Shown: piece after piece, positions 9,824-17,764 of the stretch
How the letters are laid out: the number at the start of each line of letters is the position of its first letter
Numbering within the stretch: the stretch's first letter is position 1
From: Candidatus Gastranaerophilales bacterium
GTDB lineage: Bacteria; Cyanobacteriota; Vampirovibrionia; Gastranaerophilales; Gastranaerophilaceae
Length of the DNA: 64,000 nucleotides
Reading direction: 5' to 3'
Assembly: GCA_944324395.1 (NCBI GenBank)
Contig: CALUWC010000007.1
Span: 1 to 64,000, forward strand
The notes under the pieces: generated by a model
Seen by the model: the letters and a program-made list of their open reading frames with translations, nothing else
Databases searched by the model: none
Told to the model about the DNA's origin: nothing
Made by a program: the position numbers and the translations under genes

Positions 9824-10723
9824 TTATACCTGCAAATGTTTTTTGATACACCAGAAACTACCGACTGCACCAAACATTATACTCATTGTAAACATTACAA
9901 GAATAACTAAATGTTGTGCATTCGGCGGTGATGGGATCATGAAAAATTTATGAACGTTGTTTAGTCCATTTTGGACATAATTTAGCGGTATCATTGCTAA
10001 CAGTGAGCCGGTAAAGCCGTAAAATGCACCCTGCATAATAAACGGGAATCTTATATACCAGTTGCTTACACCCATAAGACGCATGATTTCTATTTCGTCT
10101 TTTCTTGATTGAATAACAAGCTGTATTGTATTGTTGATAATTGTAATTGTTAATAATGCCATAATTGCAATGATAACTAAAGTTATTGTTTTTACAACAT
10201 GATTGACAAGTTCAATCTTTGCAGCTAAATCTTTTGCATAACTCATATCTTCTACAGATGCAATTTTCTTTATATTGTCAAAAACAGGCTGCAGATTTTC
10301 CGGTGCATCGACTTTTACATGCAGAGTATCCGGCAGAGGATTCTCTATATTAGGAAGGTTCATTTCATTCTTTAATTTGTGCCAGGATTCTTCTTTGGTA
10401 ATAATAGAAATATCTTGAACATGCGGAATTTGCATAATTTCCTGTTTTGCAGTTTGGGCATCTGTGCTGTTTTTTAGATATACAGATATTTCAAGTGCCT
10501 GTCCCAGTTCTTTTGAAAAGGCTGAAATTGAAAGTGCAGATCTAAAGCATGCTCCAAATATCATAAGTATAGCTGCCATAGTTGTAATAATAACAACATT
10601 AACCCAGCCGGTTCTTATAATATCACTGAGTGTTTCTTTTCCTAGTCTGTATAGAATTCTCAATTCACAAAGCCAATCCTTTGGAATATGTTTTTTTACA
10701 TTAGATTTTAAATTATTATTCAT
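9824..10723 (-). CDS. ftsX: Cell-division ABC-transporter-like permease FtsX
   Basis: FtsX is the membrane subunit of the FtsEX complex, which couples cytosolic ATP hydrolysis to activation of peptidoglycan hydrolases at the septum. At 299 residues it shows a cytosolic N-terminus, a first membrane helix at about 38-60, an extracytoplasmic domain at about 65-175 (with EISVYLKN and VEDMSYAKDLA), and three C-terminal helices. The second of the four helices is followed by the conserved loop SRKDEIEIMRLMGVSNWYIRFPF. The start codon overlaps the 3' end of ftsE by 8 bp, indicating translational coupling. The order ftsE-ftsX is the usual one. Confidence 0.93.
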   Translation of the reverse strand: MNNNLKSNVKKHIPKDWLCELRILYRLGKETLSDIIRTGWVNVVIITTMAAILMIFGACFRSALSISAFSKELGQALEISVYLKNSTDAQTAKQEIMQIPHVQDISIITKEESWHKLKNEMNLPNIENPLPDTLHVKVDAPENLQPVFDNIKKIASVEDMSYAKDLAAKIELVNHVVKTITLVIIAIMALLTITIINNTIQLVIQSRKDEIEIMRLMGVSNWYIRFPFIMQGAFYGFTGSLLAMIPLNYVQNGLNNVHKFFMIPSPPNAQHLVILVMFTMSIMFGAVGSFWCIKKHLQV

Positions 10724-11393
10724 AAGTACCTGCTTGTATGTCTCTTACTATTTCTCCATGGTCAAGAGTGATAACTCTTTTTCTGAAATAATCAACCATA
10801 ACATTATCGTGGGTTGATACAATTACAGTAATCCCGCGTTGATTGATTTGATCAAGAATTTGCATAATTTCCATTGAATTTTTAGGGTCTAAATTTCCTG
10901 TAGGTTCATCTGCTATAAGTAATGGAGGTCCATTTACTATTGCTCTTGCAATTCCCACTCTCTGCTGTTCCCCGCCTGACAATTCAGTTGGTTTTGCATG
11001 CATTTTCTCATGAAGTCCTACTATTTTTAATGCTCCGTTTACTCTGGCATTAATTTCTTTACTACTTATTCCGAGTGTTCTGATAACATAGGCTACATTA
11101 TCATATACCGTTTGGTTTTGAAGAAGTTTATAATCTTGAAATACAATTCCCATGCATCTTCTAAGATTTGGAATTTTGTTATTTGCAAGGTTTGCTATAT
11201 TTATACCGCCGATAGAAATCAGACCGCTTGTGGGTTTTTCTTCACTGTATAAAAGTTTCATTAGGGTGGATTTACCGGCACCTGAAGCTCCTACAATAAA
11301 TACAAATTCTCCTGAATGTATTTCTAAGCTTACATTTTTTAATGCATAATGATTATTTTTATACCTTTTCGTAACGTTTTGAAATGTAATCAT
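10716..11393 (-). CDS. ftsE: Cell-division ATP-binding protein FtsE
   Basis: This is the ATPase subunit of FtsEX. At 225 residues it is standard. The Walker A is GASGAGKST (about residues 36-44), the Q-loop region is GIVFQDYKLL, the ABC signature is LSGGEQQRVGIARAI, the Walker B is LLIADEPTGNLD, and the switch His lies in VIVSTHD. The opening MITFQNVTKRYKN is typical of FtsE. The gene begins 2 bp after the transketolase C-half and overlaps ftsX, so expression depends on the operon promoter upstream of 12364. It could be misread as a LolD-type ATPase, but the adjacent FtsX settles the assignment. Confidence 0.94.
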   Translation of the reverse strand: MITFQNVTKRYKNNHYALKNVSLEIHSGEFVFIVGASGAGKSTLMKLLYSEEKPTSGLISIGGINIANLANNKIPNLRRCMGIVFQDYKLLQNQTVYDNVAYVIRTLGISSKEINARVNGALKIVGLHEKMHAKPTELSGGEQQRVGIARAIVNGPPLLIADEPTGNLDPKNSMEIMQILDQINQRGITVIVSTHDNVMVDYFRKRVITLDHGEIVRDIQAGTYE

Positions 11394-11395
11394 TC

Positions 11396-12364
11396 TTAAA
11401 TATTTCCTTGTTCTTTTTCTCTCTTATACATTGTTCTTATTCTTTTAACAAGAGTTTTTGAATCTAAACCATAATATTCCATAAGTTCATCAGACTTTCC
11501 GCTTTGTCCGAATTCATCATGTATTCCGATTCTATAAACTTTTGCAGGGTATTTGTCTGCCAGAGTTTCACATATTGCACTGCCCAATCCGCCGATAATT
11601 GAGTGATTTTCAACAGTAACTGCAAACTTTGTTTTCTTAACACTTTCTATGACAGTTTGGAAATCCAGCGGTTTTACGACAGGAACATTTATAACTTCAA
11701 CGCTTATATTTTCTTTTTTTAGTTCTTCAGCAGCAAGCAAAACTTCTGCAAGTGTTTCTCCGTTTGTAAAGACCGAAACATCATTGCCTTCTTTCATTAT
11801 AACCGCTTTATGTATATTAAAATGATAATGTTCATCAAAAATATCCGGTACATTGCATCTTGATATTCTTATATACATTGGACCGTCATGGAGCGAAGCA
11901 TATTTTATAACTTCTTCGCATTCTCTGCAATCAGCAGGAACAATCACTGTCATGTGAGGAATATTACGCATTAATGAAATATCTTCAAGAGCCTGATGAG
12001 TTGCTCCATCTTCACCTACTGTAACTCCGCCATGGGTACCGATAATTTTTACATTAAAATCCGGATAGCAGATACCGTTACGGATTTGGTCATAGGTTCT
12101 ACCTGTAGCAAACATTGCGAAGCTTGCAACAAAAGGTATTTTCCCTTCTGATGCCAGTCCTGCTGCAGTTGCCATCATATCCTGTTCGGCAATTCCGCAA
12201 TCAAAAAATCTATCAGGAAATTTATCTCCGAAAATTTTGGTTTGTGTTGAGCATGCCAAATCGGCATCCATGACCACAATTTTTTCATTAACTTCCCCGA
12301 TCTGTGCTAAAGTTTTTCCAAAAGCTTTTCTAATGGAATTGGATTTCTTTTTGTCTATCTTCAT
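11396..12364 (-). CDS. Transketolase, C-terminal half (pyrimidine-binding + C domain)
   Basis: This is a two-subunit-type transketolase C-half of 322 residues. It carries the Pyr domain with the conserved glutamate in DCGIAEQDMMATAAGLA, then GTHGGVTVGEDGATHQALEDISLMR, and a C-terminal transketolase domain (VTVENHSIIGGLGSAI). It lacks the TPP/Mg-binding PP domain, which is supplied by the N-half at 36074-36898. Together they would run the non-oxidative pentose phosphate pathway. The ORF can be extended to a TTG at 12376, but the ATG at 12364 has a well placed GAGGA box and is preferred. It leads the ftsEX operon. The separation of the two halves is unusual, because such pairs are normally adjacent. 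A DXS-like role is unlikely given the size. Confidence 0.88.
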   Translation of the reverse strand: MKIDKKKSNSIRKAFGKTLAQIGEVNEKIVVMDADLACSTQTKIFGDKFPDRFFDCGIAEQDMMATAAGLASEGKIPFVASFAMFATGRTYDQIRNGICYPDFNVKIIGTHGGVTVGEDGATHQALEDISLMRNIPHMTVIVPADCRECEEVIKYASLHDGPMYIRISRCNVPDIFDEHYHFNIHKAVIMKEGNDVSVFTNGETLAEVLLAAEELKKENISVEVINVPVVKPLDFQTVIESVKKTKFAVTVENHSIIGGLGSAICETLADKYPAKVYRIGIHDEFGQSGKSDELMEYYGLDSKTLVKRIRTMYKREKEQGNI

Positions 12365-12622
12365 CAATATCCTCAAATATATCTATGGTTTTGACCAATT
12401 TCATATCCTATATTCATAATTTTAACATAAAAAATTTTTTCTTTCCATTTAATTTACGTCTTTAAAAATTTAGTATTCCGAAATGCTTATTCTTAGGCTA
12501 TTTCGACTTTTTATGTAAAGTTTTATTAAAAAATGAATTATTTTTAGCAATATTTTTCCTTCATACGTATTTAAAGGGTAGAATGGTAATAGACTCAATA
12601 TTATGTAGGAAAGGAAGTATTT

Positions 12623-13789
12623 ATGAATCAAATCCCATTTGTACCGATGAGCAATCCGTATATGGTACAACAACAAACAACATATATGCCTGTTCCACAA
12701 GAACCGAATTACAATGCGGTTAAGATAGACATACATAATCCGACAGTTGGTACTCAAGGTGCACCTTCTCAATATGCACCGCAATATGCACAAACAACAA
12801 TGCCTTATTATGTTTACCCGCAGTCACAAGTTTATAGTTATCCACAGGCTCCTGTACAGCCGTATTATCCGCCGGTAGTTTGCCCGCCATGTCCGCAGTC
12901 AGCTCCAGTTCAGGAAACTCCAGCTGCGGTAGCAACTGCTCCTGTACAACCGGCTCCTGTTCAGCCTGTTCCGGCTCCAAAGGCACCTGAACAAGTTCAA
13001 CAGCCGGCTCAGCCTGTAATTCAACAACAAAATATCAATGTTCCGCCGGTAGCTCCTCAACCTGTTCCGGTTCCGCCGGTTGCAGCTCCTGTAGTTCCGG
13101 AACCTGTAGTTTCAACTCCTGAAACTGTTAAACCGGAAGTAAAACCAGAAGTAAAACCGGAAGTAGTTCCATCAGAAACAGTAGCTCCGCAAGTTGATAT
13201 CAATTCTTTTATTGCTAAATTAACAAACCCTGACTATGAAGTTCAAGCATCAGGTATGGAAGAAATAGCTAATATGGTTAAAACTTCTCCTGAAAAAGCA
13301 ACTGAATTAGTTGATACAAAAGTATTTGATGCCTTAACAAATATCATCAATGCAGATACAAGCAAGCTTGAAGGTCCGACTCAAGAACAGTTGGCAGCAA
13401 GAGAAAAATTTATGAGCGGTAAAGAAACTACAGATGCTGAAAAGCAACTAGCTAACAAGCTTTCACCGAAAGAACAAGCTGAAAGAAATAAAAGCTACGC
13501 TCTGTTTACATCAGCTATAATGCAAAAATTGTATGGCGATGAAGTAAAACGTTTATCAAATACAACAGTTCCGTTGACTGAATTACCTGGTGTTATTACA
13601 GTTGTCGACAACTTAAAAGATAACCCTAACCCGATGGTAAGAGCATCTGCAATTGAAGCTTTGAGCTATATTCAAAATCCAGAATACAAAAAAGATTTAA
13701 CAACTGTATTCACTGTAGCTCAGAATGACCAGGATCCTGGTGTTGCAGAATCAGCTAAAGTGGCACTTGAAAGATTAAACCAGGTATAA
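12623..13789 (+). CDS. Pro/Gln-rich protein with C-terminal HEAT-like repeats
   Basis: This 388-residue protein is not recognised as a named family. Residues about 1-190 are low complexity and rich in Pro, Gln, Tyr and Val (repeated PVQP, APVQ, PPVA and KPEV units; three tandem VKPE units near residue 172). They are probably disordered. The C-terminal 200 residues form helix pairs resembling HEAT/armadillo repeats (NPDYEVQASGMEEIANMV; NPNPMVRASAIEALSYI; DPGVAESAKVALERL). The first of these is followed by a helical insertion. There is no signal peptide or membrane helix, so it is a cytosolic scaffold candidate. An AGGAAAGGAAG ribosome-binding site supports the ATG. A strong terminator follows. 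The antisense ORF over the Pro-rich part is a shadow. Confidence 0.75.
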   Translation: MNQIPFVPMSNPYMVQQQTTYMPVPQEPNYNAVKIDIHNPTVGTQGAPSQYAPQYAQTTMPYYVYPQSQVYSYPQAPVQPYYPPVVCPPCPQSAPVQETPAAVATAPVQPAPVQPVPAPKAPEQVQQPAQPVIQQQNINVPPVAPQPVPVPPVAAPVVPEPVVSTPETVKPEVKPEVKPEVVPSETVAPQVDINSFIAKLTNPDYEVQASGMEEIANMVKTSPEKATELVDTKVFDALTNIINADTSKLEGPTQEQLAAREKFMSGKETTDAEKQLANKLSPKEQAERNKSYALFTSAIMQKLYGDEVKRLSNTTVPLTELPGVITVVDNLKDNPNPMVRASAIEALSYIQNPEYKKDLTTVFTVAQNDQDPGVAESAKVALERLNQV

Positions 13790-13832
13790 GCTGAAGTTTG
13801 ATTTATAAGTAAAATTCCTTTCTTTAAATAAT

Positions 13833-13859
13833 AAGCCCCTTTATAGGGGCTTTATTTTT
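13833..13859 (+). terminator. Rho-independent terminator
   Basis: AAGCCCCT, a TTAT loop and AGGGGCTT form an 8-bp GC-rich stem followed by a T-rich tract. It lies between the convergent ends of the HEAT-like gene and plsC and probably serves the plus strand best. The opposite face has fewer Ts. Confidence 0.85.
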
Positions 13860-13889
13860 GTTAATAGTTTATTTTGTATTTTACATTAT

Positions 13890-14594
13890 TTATGCTGATT
13901 GCTTTTCTTTATAAGATTCAGGCAGTGGAGCACAATTTTCATAATCAGCCATTTCTGAAATTTGTCTGCACCATTCATAAATTATTTCGTCATCTTTGAG
14001 CTTGTAAGAAATAGGTGTTCCTACTCGAATTATAACATTTCTTCTTGTAAAAGGTTTTAATTTCGGGTATCCGTCCCATTTTGCTATGGCGATAGGAACA
14101 ATATCTGCTTTTGCATTTTTTGCAATTGCAGCAAAACCTTTTCTTATATCTTCAAGTTTTCCGTATGGTCTGGTACCACCCTGCGGGAAAATGCCGAGAG
14201 ACCAGCTTGTACTTACAATATCTCTTACTGTTTTAAATGTTGCTATTTCAGGTTTTGTTCTGTCTACAGCGAAAGCTCCTAATCTTTTTACAAGCCAGCT
14301 TAATTTTTCCGTAGGTTCAAATAATTCTTTTTTTGCCATAAAAGCTATAGGGCATAATGCTGCCATTGCTACCATTGTAGGATCAAATATTGATACATGG
14401 TTTGCCGCATAAATATATTTGCCAGATTTAGCTTTTTTCGGAGGGATATTTTTTCTTCCTTCAATTTTATAATTATAAAATATGTTAAAAAATCCGAATA
14501 CTACAATATACAGAAAACTCATATAAAAAATTGTTCTGAATATATTATATTCTTTTGCATACCTCCTATTGAAGTTTCGCACTTCTTTAGCCAT
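13890..14594 (-). CDS. 1-acyl-glycerol-3-phosphate acyltransferase (PlsC family), second copy
   Basis: This 234-residue lysophospholipid acyltransferase would make phosphatidic acid at the inner membrane. The catalytic NHxxxxD motif is NHVSIFD. Later motifs are AFAVDRTKPE and the GIFPQGGTR block that binds the phosphate. It has one N-terminal hydrophobic helix (about residues 20-40). The ATG at 14594 is chosen over the longer ORF to 14636 for two reasons: it sits 10 nt after a GGAGGT box, and it overlaps the upstream gene stop as ATGGCTAA, a translational-coupling arrangement. It is the second of two tandem plsC-like genes, and the two are divergent enough to act on different acyl donors or lyso-lipids. 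Confidence 0.87.
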   Translation of the reverse strand: MAKEVRNFNRRYAKEYNIFRTIFYMSFLYIVVFGFFNIFYNYKIEGRKNIPPKKAKSGKYIYAANHVSIFDPTMVAMAALCPIAFMAKKELFEPTEKLSWLVKRLGAFAVDRTKPEIATFKTVRDIVSTSWSLGIFPQGGTRPYGKLEDIRKGFAAIAKNAKADIVPIAIAKWDGYPKLKPFTRRNVIIRVGTPISYKLKDDEIIYEWCRQISEMADYENCAPLPESYKEKQSA

Positions 14595-15276
14595 TTTTTT
14601 CAGTACCTCCGTCATTTTTTTCAGTTGAGTCTTCAATATATTTAAATCCTGTCAATTCCTGAATTTGTTGAATCCATTTGGTTTTGACGATTTCAGGATC
14701 TTTTTCGTAAGGTATAGGTGTGCCTATATTTACTATGATTTTTCCACTAAAAGGCCATCTTTTGACTTCATTAGATCCGATAATTCCTACTGGTAGGATA
14801 GCACATTTTGTGATTTTGGCAAGCCCTGCAAAACCTTTGGTTACCCCTCTGATTTCTCCGGGAATACCTCTTGTACCTTGCGGAAACATCCCGAGAACCC
14901 AGTTACTTTCTTTAATAATTTTTACTGTTTTTATAGTAGATGGTCCAAGACTTTCTCTGTTAACTGCAAATGCTCCCAGCCAATCTATCCACCATCTTAA
15001 AAAAGGAATGTCAAATAATTCTTTTTTTGCCATAAATGAAACACTTCTTGGCATTATTGCTACTATAAGCGGGGGATCCAGTGTAGATAAATGATTCGGG
15101 CAGATAATATAGTTATTATCCTCAGGTACATTCTCCAGTCCATGTACCTCAAGTCTATAAACCAATTTTAGTCGGATCATATAGCCGATTTTGCAAACCA
15201 AAAATTGAAATATTGATCTCCATATATTAAATTGAGAAGCTTTTCTTGTTGAATATTGTTTTTTCGTTTTTTTCAT
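14587..15276 (-). CDS. 1-acyl-glycerol-3-phosphate acyltransferase (PlsC family), first copy
   Basis: This 229-residue PlsC-like acyltransferase carries the catalytic motif NHLSTLD, then AFAVNRESLG, GMFPQGTRG and a PVGIIGS motif near the end. It has one membrane-embedded N-terminal helix (about residues 20-40). The start is set at the ATG at 15276 because TTGGAGAG lies just upstream. The longer ORF to 15312 begins inside an AT-rich TATAAT stretch that looks like the promoter -10. Its stop overlaps the start of the second copy. Tandem PlsC genes are common where one enzyme prefers acyl-ACP and another a different acyl donor. Which does which cannot be told from sequence. Confidence 0.87.
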   Translation of the reverse strand: MKKTKKQYSTRKASQFNIWRSIFQFLVCKIGYMIRLKLVYRLEVHGLENVPEDNNYIICPNHLSTLDPPLIVAIMPRSVSFMAKKELFDIPFLRWWIDWLGAFAVNRESLGPSTIKTVKIIKESNWVLGMFPQGTRGIPGEIRGVTKGFAGLAKITKCAILPVGIIGSNEVKRWPFSGKIIVNIGTPIPYEKDPEIVKTKWIQQIQELTGFKYIEDSTEKNDGGTEKNG

Positions 15277-15379
15277 TATTGCTCTCCAATCTGTAATATC
15301 TTTATTATACATAAAAATTTTTACATAAACTATATATTATTGTATACTTATTGTATTATTTTATAAAAGGAGAAGAGGT

Positions 15380-17659
15380 ATGATAGAATTAAAAAAGTCA
15401 GATAATGAATTAGAAAACGAGTTATTTAAGAGTGTATATTCAAAAACCCCTGATTATATAAAAAATCTAAATCTTATGAATTTTAATAATAAAGGTTTTT
15501 TCTCTTTTATTTTAAAAAAAGAACATTTAATGCCTTATGATGAAAAAACTAATCCTGAAGGTTTGAATTTAGAAGATTGGTTTGCAAATTATGCAAAGGA
15601 GGCAAAAGTTTCAACTGCAGGTATCCGGGGGCCGCAGAATATTTTATTTCCGCAGGATACAAGGTTTCCTATAAATCTTGTCGGTATTGTTCTTGCTACT
15701 TTGGCGAAAGCTCTTGTCGCAAGAGAAAAGTATCCTGATAAAAAAATTGTTAAAGTTGCCGGCTGTGAAGTTCGATATAATTCAAAATTATTTTTAGATG
15801 CTATTGCAAGAATTCAGGCTGCAAATGGTATCGAAACTTTAGTTCCTTCAGGCAAACAGACTATCCCGATATGGCTTGCATCATTCTTAGCGTTTAAGCT
15901 TGATTTGTTGGGCGGAGAATATATAACCTCAAGTCATGGAATTTCGGTAAAAAATGCTACTAAGGATTTGAATTGTCAGGGCAGCCAATATCTGCCGGAA
16001 GAGTCTATGGAATTTGTAAATAAAATTCAGGAAATATTTGACGAAGTGAAGGAAAAGGGTTCTTACGTAATCAAAATTGCGGCAGAGGATAATCCGCTCA
16101 TCAATGAATCTGTTATGAAGTCTATTGATGATGGTGTTGATTTGTATGTTGATTATTTGAAATCAGGTGTTGCCAAGGAGATAAATCTTGATTTGATTAA
16201 ATCATTTAATTCAAAAATTGCTATAGAAAATGTTGGCGGCTCTGCTTATAGAACACTTTCAAGGGTGTTAAACAAATTAGGTATTTTTGATAAATTTATA
16301 TGGTTTAATACTGAAGAAGATCCGTTTTTCCATTCAATTGGGAAATATAACATTACTCCAAAGGGTGAAATAGCTTTTTACGATTATTCTGTTGATGCAA
16401 CCGTTTTAGCTAAAAAAGCTGACGGCAGCAAGTTCTTTCCTGTAATAAATACATTGCACTATGATGAAAAACTAAAAGATTTTCCTGTTGGAACTGCTGT
16501 TTTAATTACAGATCCGGACCATGACAGATTAACAATAACTCAGACAGAATCAGTTGAAAGAATTCCTGATTTGGAAAATTTAGGTGTAGATTATATTCAA
16601 CTGAGCGATAAAGTAGTGCTGACTGTTTTTACTGCCAATCAGGCTTTTCTTATGCTGATGGATTTCTGGGCAAAACAATTAAAAGCTCAAGGTTTATGGA
16701 ATAATCACCCGAGATTTATTATTAAGACAACTGCTTCAGCTCTTTCATGGGACGAGTGGGCTGCAAAAAATGATGTTAAAGTAGTTAATGTTCCGGTCGG
16801 ATTTAAAGAAATTGCAAATATAATGAAGAAAGTTGAATTAAAAATCAAAAATAATCCTGATAAAGAGGTTATAGTAGATGATGTCTTTGGAAATTCAATA
16901 AATCTGGGAGTTAATCCAAGATTATTGTTTGGAGGTGAAGAGTCAGGCGGAATGATTATGGGAACTGAAGATTTGATTAAATCTCAGCATGGTCGTTGTG
17001 CTGTTGCTATGAGAGAAAAAAGTGCAACTGAGGCTATAATTGTTGCTTCTGCTCTGATTGCCGAATTATCCTCTTTGCAAGTTTCTCTATCTGAGTATTT
17101 GTCTAATGTTTTTAATCGTAATAAAATTATCGGACGCTATGATACTCGTGTAGATATTGCGTATTACAATGAATCAGAACCTGATATTAACAAACTGAAA
17201 CAGGCGAAAATTGAAGGCGAAGCCTTGAGAACTCAAAATGATTTATTCTATCTTTCTTTAGCTATCGCATACAGAGAAGGTAAAATTACATTAGAAGATA
17301 TAATCAAAGTTCTTAACGACAGATTTTTTTCAGAGGGCTTGAATTTTAATAATTTGAAATCTGTTAAATTTGTCGGTGATGGTACATATTTGGAATTTGA
17401 AGATAAGTATATTGAAATCAGACCGTCAGGAACTGATGCTAAAACAAAAGCTTATGGCGGCGGATTAAATAAAGACGATATTGAAAAGTATGCCGGAGTG
17501 TTGGGCAATTATTCAGGCGAAAGGACTTATTTCCACCAGTCTTTAATTTCTGATGAATTTTATAATTCTGCAAAAGATATTGCAATGGATTATTATTTGA
17601 AGTTTGTTGAAAAAGATGCAAATAATGAGCCGTTTGAAATTCCTGAATATAATTTCTAA
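15380..17659 (+). CDS. Alpha-D-phosphohexomutase superfamily protein, unusually long
   Basis: This protein belongs to the phosphoglucomutase/phosphomannomutase superfamily. It has an active-site serine loop (ITSSHGISVKNA, where others have TASHNP), a metal loop DPDHDR, a sugar-binding loop GGEESGG and a phosphate-binding C-terminal loop RPSGTDAKTK. These are the four classical signatures in the right order. The length, 759 residues, is well above the usual 450-580. The extra length is spread as an N-terminal extension (about residues 1-70) and several insertions. The serine loop lacks the usual Asn-Pro, so activity and substrate (glucose-, mannose- or glucosamine-phosphate) are uncertain. AAAGGAGAAGAGG precedes the ATG, and a terminator follows. 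Confidence 0.8.
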   Translation: MIELKKSDNELENELFKSVYSKTPDYIKNLNLMNFNNKGFFSFILKKEHLMPYDEKTNPEGLNLEDWFANYAKEAKVSTAGIRGPQNILFPQDTRFPINLVGIVLATLAKALVAREKYPDKKIVKVAGCEVRYNSKLFLDAIARIQAANGIETLVPSGKQTIPIWLASFLAFKLDLLGGEYITSSHGISVKNATKDLNCQGSQYLPEESMEFVNKIQEIFDEVKEKGSYVIKIAAEDNPLINESVMKSIDDGVDLYVDYLKSGVAKEINLDLIKSFNSKIAIENVGGSAYRTLSRVLNKLGIFDKFIWFNTEEDPFFHSIGKYNITPKGEIAFYDYSVDATVLAKKADGSKFFPVINTLHYDEKLKDFPVGTAVLITDPDHDRLTITQTESVERIPDLENLGVDYIQLSDKVVLTVFTANQAFLMLMDFWAKQLKAQGLWNNHPRFIIKTTASALSWDEWAAKNDVKVVNVPVGFKEIANIMKKVELKIKNNPDKEVIVDDVFGNSINLGVNPRLLFGGEESGGMIMGTEDLIKSQHGRCAVAMREKSATEAIIVASALIAELSSLQVSLSEYLSNVFNRNKIIGRYDTRVDIAYYNESEPDINKLKQAKIEGEALRTQNDLFYLSLAIAYREGKITLEDIIKVLNDRFFSEGLNFNNLKSVKFVGDGTYLEFEDKYIEIRPSGTDAKTKAYGGGLNKDDIEKYAGVLGNYSGERTYFHQSLISDEFYNSAKDIAMDYYLKFVEKDANNEPFEIPEYNF

Positions 17660-17689
17660 CAAAGAATTTTAAAAGAATACAAATTTTGA

Positions 17690-17720
17690 AAAGCTCCTGA
17701 ACTTGTTTCAGGGGCTTTTT
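17690..17720 (+). terminator. Rho-independent terminator after phosphohexomutase
   Basis: A 12-bp stem is formed by AAAGCTCCTGAA and TTCAGGGGCTTT (one T-G pair) with a 5-nt loop. It is followed by TTTTATT. Confidence 0.88.
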
Positions 17721-17764
17721 ATTGTATAATAAACTTGCTATTATAATTTATAAATGAGGTTATT

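Noticed and set aside
12364..12376. TTG at 12376 as start of the transketolase C-half
   Set aside because: The GAGGA box would lie inside the extension, and the ATG at 12364 has ideal spacing.
12720..12986. Minus-strand ORF rich in Glu and Leu
   Set aside because: It is the shadow of the Pro/Gln-rich repeats of the 12623 gene and has no start signals.
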